In this document: piece after piece, positions 1-3,666 of the stretch
Numbering within the stretch: the stretch's first letter is position 1
Layout of the letters: each line of letters begins with the position of its first letter
Made by a program: the position numbers and the translations under genes
Notes under the pieces: generated by a model
What the model saw: the letters and a program-made list of their open reading frames with translations, nothing else
Database searches by the model: none
Told to the model about the DNA's origin: nothing
Assembly: GCA_012798155.1 (NCBI GenBank)
Contig: JAAZNR010000841.1
Location: forward strand, 1 to 6,139
DNA length: 6,139 bases
Source: Thermogutta sp.
Lineage (GTDB): Bacteria; Planctomycetota; Planctomycetia; Pirellulales; Thermoguttaceae
Direction: 5' to 3'

Positions 1-438
1 CATCACCCCCGGCGGCAGCGTCGGATCCGCGCTATTCAAGGAGGCGATCGCTTGCTCCGCCTGCCGCAGTAGATAGTCAAGGTCCTCCCGCGGCATGTCC
101 AACTCGGAGGCGGTCGGGGCAGGTTCGAGCGCCGGCTGCTTCGCGGCCTTTGCGGGCGGCGCGGTACGACCGCTCTTTTCCAGCAGTCGTTCGATCTCGC
201 TCTGATCGAGTATTTTGTCGCCGTCCTGTTCGTGAGAACCGGCACCCCTTGCCGCGGGCTGCGACGCCGGCGAAGACTTGGCAGTATTGAACAGGGATTC
301 GATATCGCTCTGATCGAGAGGACGCTCGGAATCGCCCGCTTGCCGGCTCTCGCCGCCGCCCTCGGGCGGAGGTTGCTGCTTGGCCTGAGCCAGGAGTTTT
401 TCGATGTCCGCCTGATTCAGTAGATCGTCGCCTGACAT
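1..438 (-). CDS. fliN: FliN/FliM-family flagellar motor switch protein, N-terminal part (runs off the window edge)
   Basis: Partial gene: 146 codons are visible from ATG at 436-438, open to position 1 with no stop. The visible part is a low-complexity, Pro/Ala/Gln-rich linker carrying short motifs of the FliM/FliN/FliY N-terminal type (the 'LSQxEIDALL' motif that in FliM binds phosphorylated CheY): residues 7-20 LNQADIEKLLAQAK, 41-54 LDQSDIESLFNTAK, 77-88 LDQSEIERLLEK, and a degenerate copy at 115-128 (PREDLDYLLRQAE). No SpoA (FliM/FliN C-terminal) domain is visible; it would lie beyond the window. The product would sit in the cytoplasmic C-ring. Position after fliL would fit fliM by synteny with spirochaetes and Bacillus, but the long linker before any folded domain is more like planctomycete FliN, so the symbol is tentative. 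FliY is a third option. The ribosome-binding site is weak (GGA 6 nt before ATG). Family is fairly sure; choice of FliN over FliM is about 60:40. Confidence 0.75.
   Translation of the reverse strand, partial: MSGDDLLNQADIEKLLAQAKQQPPPEGGGESRQAGDSERPLDQSDIESLFNTAKSSPASQPAARGAGSHEQDGDKILDQSEIERLLEKSGRTAPPAKAAKQPALEPAPTASELDMPREDLDYLLRQAEQAIASLNSADPTLPPGVM
190..318 (-). repeat. Near-identical 21-nt direct repeat encoding two switch-motif copies
   Basis: Positions 190-210 and 298-318 match at 20 of 21 bases (the only difference is c196 versus a304). They are offset by exactly 108 nt, or 36 codons, inside the switch-protein gene. On the coding strand both encode LDQS(D/E)IE. The in-frame spacing and the near identity at DNA level suggest internal duplication or gene conversion of a motif-plus-linker unit, because the linkers between copies have diverged while the motifs have not. 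Confidence 0.8.
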
Positions 439-593
439 GAGATTCCGTTCCCATTCCAAGGCCGGCCCGGTCGCGTCGCCGCGCTAGGCCGGTCGAGGTC
501 CCTTCGACGCGCTGCTAGGCCGCCGGCCGCCCGTCTTCGCCGCCGGGCCGGCAAATAGCTCCTGGGCCGGCAAATAGCTCCGTACGATCGCGA
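439..593 (-). other. Spacer between fliL and the switch gene
   Basis: This 155-nt GC-rich stretch has no convincing gene. It holds a 19-nt tandem duplication (545-581, listed separately). It also holds a short inverted repeat gtcga/tcgac (492-496 with 504-508), a 9-nt direct repeat gctaggccg (483-491 and 514-522), and ccggcc/ggccgg arms (523-528 with 546-551). None is followed by a T-run on either strand, so I do not call an intrinsic terminator. No recognisable -35/-10 pair was seen. The switch gene is probably cotranscribed with fliL. Confidence 0.5.
545..581. repeat. Two-copy tandem repeat, 19-nt period
   Basis: The 18-nt string gggccggcaaatagctcc occurs at 545-562 and again at 564-581, separated by a single t, giving an exact tandem duplication of a 19-nt unit. 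It lies just after the fliL stop codon in the direction of transcription. On the coding strand each copy contains GGAGCT, which resembles a ribosome-binding site, but no plausible reading frame follows. It may be a simple slippage duplication. Confidence 0.9.
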
Positions 594-1229
594 TTACTGC
601 TCGATGAAGGAAAACTCGCTAAACACGACGGTCCGGAGGTAGGGCTTCCCAAGAGCATGGTTAGTTTTCTCTAAAATCTTCCTTTTGATCAACCCCAAAC
701 CGGCGTCGGTGAGATCGGTCAGCTCGGCGCTGCGGACGATCACCAGGATTTGATCGCGGAGCCGGTTCATGTTCTTGCCCCACTGGTCCAGGAACTCCTC
801 CGACTGCTTGGTGCCCACAGTCCCCCAAAGGTGGAAGTCGATTCGCAGCGTGGTTTGCGTGGTAGGCTGGAAGGAGGTCACGCTGAAGTTCCCCAAATCC
901 ACTTCCACCTCATCCCCTGTCCCAGGAACCCCCAAATTGGCCGTAGGGTCCATTTTCGTTTCCGGGACGTCCACGGCCTTGGCTTGTACCGCGGCCTGAG
1001 GTTCCGTCGCGTTCGCCAGCTCTTCGGGATCCATCGTTCCCGCCGAACTCGATCCGGGCAGAAGAAAGTACGCGGCAATGCCTTCGGCCGCGACCAATCC
1101 CATCACGAAGGCCGCCAGTTTGAGCTTGCCCAACAGATTCCCTTGGGACGCCGGCGGAGAAGCTTCTTCCGGAACCTGCCTTTCCTCGGCCGCTTGGTTG
1201 TTCTTCTTCGGAGCATCTTGTTTCGCCAT
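594..1229 (-). CDS. fliL: Flagellar basal body-associated protein FliL
   Basis: FliL is a single-pass inner-membrane protein that surrounds or contacts the MotA/MotB stator and supports torque and stator stability. This 211-residue protein has a charged cytoplasmic N-terminus (1-34) and one membrane segment at about 37-57 ending AAYFLLP. An acidic/polar linker follows, then the periplasmic FliL domain (about 105-211), with the family C-terminal pattern LRDQILVIVRSAELTDLT (147-164), LGLIKRKILEKTN and a final FSEFSFIEQ. The frame stays open up to a GTG at 1328, but I start at ATG 1227-1229 because AAGGG lies 6 nt upstream and the protein then begins MAKQDAPKK, as FliL proteins do; the 33 extra residues look non-conserved. 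An odd feature is Glu49 in the middle of the membrane segment. The gene follows motB after a 435-nt spacer. Confidence 0.93.
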   Translation of the reverse strand: MAKQDAPKKNNQAAEERQVPEEASPPASQGNLLGKLKLAAFVMGLVAAEGIAAYFLLPGSSSAGTMDPEELANATEPQAAVQAKAVDVPETKMDPTANLGVPGTGDEVEVDLGNFSVTSFQPTTQTTLRIDFHLWGTVGTKQSEEFLDQWGKNMNRLRDQILVIVRSAELTDLTDAGLGLIKRKILEKTNHALGKPYLRTVVFSEFSFIEQ

Positions 1230-1411
1230 GGTTCGCCCTTCGACAAGACGTATCGGAACCGTGCCCATGCCGGGGCGGCGGCTCGCTCGGGAAGAGTCCT
1301 CGATGCCTCTAAGGAGAGTATAGGTCACGTCTTGGCGTCGCGCAGGAGAACAAAAAGCGAAACGCCGGCCGCGGAGAGGGTCGGATAGGCGGACGAGGCC
1401 CCTTACTTTTA

Positions 1412-1507
1412 CTGCGCAGGATCGCCGAAATCGGCTTACCGATCTTACGCAGACTCACAAAGCGGCGTACCCCAGTTTTCCCAGCTTCGTATCCTGCGTA
1501 GTAAGAT
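1412..1507. other. Cluster of mutually complementary arms (candidate structured RNA or palindromic repeat element)
   Basis: On the plus strand, arm A is ctgcgcaggatcg (1412-1424), arm B is cgatcttacgcag (1440-1452), and arm C spans 1491-1507 (atcctgcg followed by tagtaagat). A and B can form a 13-position stem with one wobble and one mismatch, around a 15-nt loop that itself holds ccga-aa-tcgg (1425-1434). B pairs with C through atctta/cgcag and its complement (11 pairs) if a 3-nt insertion in C is bulged out. A pairs with C over 8 exact bases (1415-1422 with 1491-1498). The three pairings exclude each other, as in an attenuator or riboswitch, but there is no T-run after any stem. A direct repeat cccag (1471-1475, 1480-1484) lies in the B-C loop. 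Which strand acts, if either, is unknown. Confidence 0.55.
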
Positions 1508-1595
1508 TACAGAAGGGGCGCAAAAAGGGGGAGGGCTTGATTTTCAGCGATGGGTCCCGCGGAGCCGGCGGCGACGTAACCTCTGGGCTAGCGCC

Positions 1596-1650
1596 CGTTG
1601 CGGCAGCACGGCAGCCGGATGCTACCCATCACGGGCCGGCTGCTACAACG
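1596..1650. other. Compound hairpin just downstream of motB
   Basis: An 8-bp perfect inverted repeat, gcagccgg (1611-1618) with ccggctgc (1636-1643), is enclosed by a second arm pair cgttg (1596-1600) and caacg (1646-1650) with an unequal internal loop. It begins about 15 nt past the motB stop codon in the direction of transcription. The stem is strong, but the strand beyond it has no T-run, so it is more likely a transcript-stabilising or processing structure than a classic terminator. Confidence 0.5.
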
Positions 1651-1664
1651 CAAACGGCCCGGGC

Positions 1665-2432
1665 TTACGGCGTCACCGGCACGGAGAATCGCCGCAGCTT
1701 TTCTTCTCCGGTGCCGCGGAACTCGTCCGTCAGCTCGTTGAGCATGGAGATTTCGACGCGGGCGTTCATTTTCCGTTTCTCGGGGGCCGGATCAATCGAC
1801 AGCGGTTCATTCGCCCCCACGACGGCGATCCGAATCCGCCGTGGGTCGATGCCGGCCTCGGTCAACTTCTCCATGACCTTCAAGCACTCCGCGTAGGCCA
1901 AGTCCCAGTGGTTCTTGTAGGGCGAGTCCGGCGGGAGCGGCCGCGAGGAAGTGTGCCCCCGAATCTCGATTTTCTGCGGTTTGCCGGCCAGAACGCTTGC
2001 GATCTTGGCAATCGTCTCGTCAAACGAAGCGGTGGGTTGATTCGTTCCCTCTTCGAAAAAGATCACGCCCCCGGTCGTGGCGTCGTCACTGGGACGAATC
2101 GCGCGGACGAGGTTCTCCCGTCCCGCCGGCCCCTTGACCCTGCCGGCGCCGTCGAGGGTCCGGGCGAGCTTTTCCCTCCCATGGCTGACCGACTTCAAGG
2201 GCGTGGCGGTCGTGGGCTTATAATACATCGCAATCTCATCGAGAGAGACATACTTCCCGAATCGTTTCCGCAGGGCGTCGGCAAGGGCCTCGAATTGATC
2301 CTCCTTCTTCACTTCGCTCATGGCGGCCAACATGATGAAGAAGGTCAATAGCAGCGACATCATGTCGCCGTAGGTCAAGACCCATTCCGGCGCTCCACTG
2401 CCGCCCGACTGCTCTTGCGCCAATTTACCCAT
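1665..2432 (-). CDS. motB: Flagellar stator protein MotB (peptidoglycan-anchoring subunit)
   Basis: MotB pairs with MotA to form the ion channel that drives flagellar rotation and anchors it to the cell wall. The 255-residue product has a short N-terminus, one membrane segment (about 17-38) and a plug-like amphipathic stretch (about 41-60). Its periplasmic OmpA-like peptidoglycan-binding domain spans about 120-230. Asp23 in YGDMMSLLLTFF corresponds to the essential ion-binding Asp32 of E. coli MotB and Asp24 of PomB, and the surrounding residues are more PomB/MotS-like. The OmpA-like core is seen as KIEIRGHTS (154-162), NHWDLAYAECLKVME (174-188) and NARVEI (223-228). Two residues that normally contact the peptide of peptidoglycan are changed: Asp of GHTD is Ser162, and Arg of LSxxRA is Glu182. 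Start ATG 2430-2432 has GAGG about 11 nt upstream and is 84 nt after motA. Confidence 0.95.
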   Translation of the reverse strand: MGKLAQEQSGGSGAPEWVLTYGDMMSLLLTFFIMLAAMSEVKKEDQFEALADALRKRFGKYVSLDEIAMYYKPTTATPLKSVSHGREKLARTLDGAGRVKGPAGRENLVRAIRPSDDATTGGVIFFEEGTNQPTASFDETIAKIASVLAGKPQKIEIRGHTSSRPLPPDSPYKNHWDLAYAECLKVMEKLTEAGIDPRRIRIAVVGANEPLSIDPAPEKRKMNARVEISMLNELTDEFRGTGEEKLRRFSVPVTP

Positions 2433-2493
2433 CGCGGAAATTTCCTCTCCGTAGCCTCATCCGGTTCGACCCGGGAAGGTCGCGCATGGTCGG

Positions 2494-2512
2494 CCGGCCG
2501 CGGAACGGCCGG
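2494..2512 (-). other. Perfect GC hairpin between motA and motB
   Basis: Arms ccggccg (2494-2500) and cggccgg (2506-2512) form a 7-bp stem with a 5-nt loop, beginning 4 nt after the motA stop codon. There is no T-run, so it is not a typical terminator. A structure of this kind between cotranscribed genes can protect the upstream message or help set the MotA:MotB ratio (5:2 in the assembled stator). The same arm sequence recurs in the flgE-flbD spacer. Confidence 0.6.
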
Positions 2513-2516
2513 TCCG

Positions 2517-3299
2517 TCACGCCGCCTTGGCGCCGTCGGCCTGCTTCCTCTGCTTGGGCGGCACGAACGTCCGCAGCTTTTGTTCGATGATCCGTGGGTT
2601 TTCGCCCGCCTGAATGGCCATGATTCCCCGCACCGCGATCTCCATCCGTATTTGTTCCTGGCGTGAGAGGAAGCCCAGCTTTTCAGCCATGGGGATGGCG
2701 ATCAAGTTGGCCACGATCGCGCCGTAGAGCGTGGTCAGCAAGGCGACGGCCATGCCGGGACCGATCGCGTTGGGGTCGCTCATGTTACCCAACATGATGA
2801 TCAAGCCGACGAGAGTACCGATCATGCCGAAGGCGGGCGCGAACTTGCCGATCTGATCGAGAATGAGTTTTCCGCTCTGGTGCCGCGCCGCGACGGCGTC
2901 CATTTCCGTGCGGAGGATGTCTTCCATGACCTCGGGCCGAGTTCCGTCCACCGCCATTTGCACGCCCAAGATGATGAAAGGATCTGAGATCTCCTGAAGA
3001 CGGTTCTCCAGCGCCAGCAGGCCGTCCCGCCGGGCCGTCTCGGCCAAGGAAACGATCTGCTCGATCAATTTCGAGGCGTCATCCTGCTTGTTGAGAATGA
3101 CCTTTTTCGCCACGCCGAATATTTTCAGCACATCTTTGAGCGGCAGGGCTACCAAGACGGCCGCGATCGCCCCCCCGATGACCATCACCACGGAGGGATA
3201 GTCGATGAACGCCTGGAACGAGGCGCCCGGTGCAATAGCAATCGACACGACGATCAGCACCACGCCGCCGATGAGTCCGATGACGGAGGCGATATCCAT
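2517..3299 (-). CDS. motA: Flagellar stator protein MotA (PomA/MotP-like)
   Basis: MotA is the four-pass inner-membrane subunit whose rotation around MotB turns the rotor. The 260-residue product is of normal length. Membrane segments lie at about 2-22, 34-54, 153-172 and 183-206, with the large cytoplasmic loop (about 55-150) between the second and third. In that loop ARRDGLLALE places Arg90 and Glu98 at the positions of the E. coli MotA residues that contact FliG. Segment 3 reads FAPAFGMIGTLVGL with the conserved Pro155, and segment 4 reads VALLTTLYG. Thr162, Thr189 and Thr190 match the Thr residues used by Na+-type PomA (Thr158, Thr185, Thr186), so Na+ coupling is a reasonable prediction. 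Start ATG 3297-3299 lies 3 nt after the flbD stop, with GAGGAAAAGG inside the end of flbD as ribosome-binding site, which suggests translational coupling. Confidence 0.96.
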   Translation of the reverse strand: MDIASVIGLIGGVVLIVVSIAIAPGASFQAFIDYPSVVMVIGGAIAAVLVALPLKDVLKIFGVAKKVILNKQDDASKLIEQIVSLAETARRDGLLALENRLQEISDPFIILGVQMAVDGTRPEVMEDILRTEMDAVAARHQSGKLILDQIGKFAPAFGMIGTLVGLIIMLGNMSDPNAIGPGMAVALLTTLYGAIVANLIAIPMAEKLGFLSRQEQIRMEIAVRGIMAIQAGENPRIIEQKLRTFVPPKQRKQADGAKAA

Positions 3300-3302
3300 A
3301 TC

Positions 3303-3542
3303 TCACGCCTTTTCCTCAGCGGTGTTTGCCTGGGGGAAGGGCGCCCTTTGCGGCGACGGCAGCCAGTGCTTGGCACGCTGGTAGGTGACCGCCCGCCGCA
3401 CCACCTCGGCCATCGATTCCCGTACCACCACGCGCTCGCCCGTCGTCAACGTGATATACGTATCCGGCAGTTCCTCCACGTAGCAGATCAACTCCGCGTT
3501 CAGAACGAAGGGTTCGCCGCTCAAGCGCGTCAGGCGTATCAT
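3303..3542 (-). CDS. flbD: FlbD/SwrD family flagellar protein
   Basis: This is a 79-residue protein of the small FlbD (YlzI/SwrD) family, unrelated to the Caulobacter regulator of the same name. The family signature is complete: MIRLTRLSGEPFVLNAELI (1-19), then a threonine-rich strand PDTYITLTTGERVVVRES (26-43) and an amphipathic helix MAEVVRRAVTYQRAKH (44-59). The last 20 residues are a Pro/Ala-rich tail. In Bacillus subtilis the homologue is reported to raise flagellar motor power, apparently through the stators. Placement directly ahead of motA and coupled to it fits such a role. The reading frame is open to an ATG at 3645-3647, but I start at ATG 3540-3542: GGAGG lies 4 nt upstream and the family motif begins at the first residue. 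Confidence 0.94.
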   Translation of the reverse strand: MIRLTRLSGEPFVLNAELICYVEELPDTYITLTTGERVVVRESMAEVVRRAVTYQRAKHWLPSPQRAPFPQANTAEEKA

Positions 3543-3666
3543 GATTCCTCCGCCGCAATGGCGCCGTCGACCGAAAAATACCGCATCGTGTGCACAACCG
3601 GCCGAGCCGCGCGAGCACGGCCGGCCGGATCCCTCTTGGCAAAACATAGCTTACGCCCGGCGGCAA
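3543..3666 (-). other. Spacer between flgE and flbD, with GC hairpin and weak promoter-like sequence
   Basis: The 124-nt gap holds an inverted repeat ccggccg (3598-3604) and cggccgg (3618-3624) around a 13-nt loop, with the same arms as the hairpin between motA and motB. On the coding strand TTGATT (3665-3670, overlapping the flgE stop) and TATGTT (3643-3648) are 16 nt apart, each matching 4 of 6 bases of the housekeeping -35/-10 consensus, so an internal promoter for flbD-motA-motB is possible but weakly supported. No T-run follows the hairpin. Confidence 0.4.

Larger units (their letters stand above)
1230..1664 (-). other. Long structured spacer between motB and fliL
   Basis: This 435-nt gap is much larger than the others in the block, and no gene is supported in it. 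From the motB side it contains a compound hairpin (1596-1650), a short hairpin gggc-tagc-gccc (1585-1596), and a group of related complementary arms (1412-1507). The last 90 nt before fliL include a TATACT hexamer on the coding strand (1317-1322), but no matching -35 element stands upstream, so a promoter there is only a weak possibility. The size and structure suggest a transcript boundary or an RNA-level control region between the stator genes and fliL/switch genes, or a resident extragenic repeat. The sequence alone does not decide. Confidence 0.5.

Noticed and set aside
482..576. A roughly 29-codon TTG-start frame after the AGGAGCT in the 19-nt repeat
   Set aside because: Rare start, poor spacing and no recognisable product.
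1317..1322. Promoter -10 element TATACT upstream of fliL
   Set aside because: No -35 match at 16-18 nt spacing, so it is noted only within the spacer description.
1230..1328. N-terminal extension of FliL by 33 codons from a GTG at 1326-1328
   Set aside because: No ribosome-binding site, and the extra residues are not FliL-like; ATG at 1229 has AAGGG at good spacing.
750..1388. A 212-codon plus-strand frame opposite fliL
   Set aside because: Arg-rich, low-complexity product with no family resemblance; the opposite strand encodes an unmistakable FliL.
1309..1458. A 49-codon minus-strand frame with GTG start in the motB-fliL spacer, product beginning VSLRKIGKPISAILRSK
   Set aside because: No ribosome-binding site, a low-complexity Arg/Pro-rich tail, and it overlaps the palindromic arms, which explain its first part.
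1412..1650. Intrinsic terminators at the hairpins of the motB-fliL spacer
   Set aside because: The stems are strong, but none is followed by a T-run on either strand. Rho-dependent ends cannot be judged from sequence.
3543..3647. N-terminal extension of FlbD by 35 codons from ATG 3645-3647
   Set aside because: The family begins at MIRLTRL, directly after a GGAGG, and the extension covers the GC hairpin.
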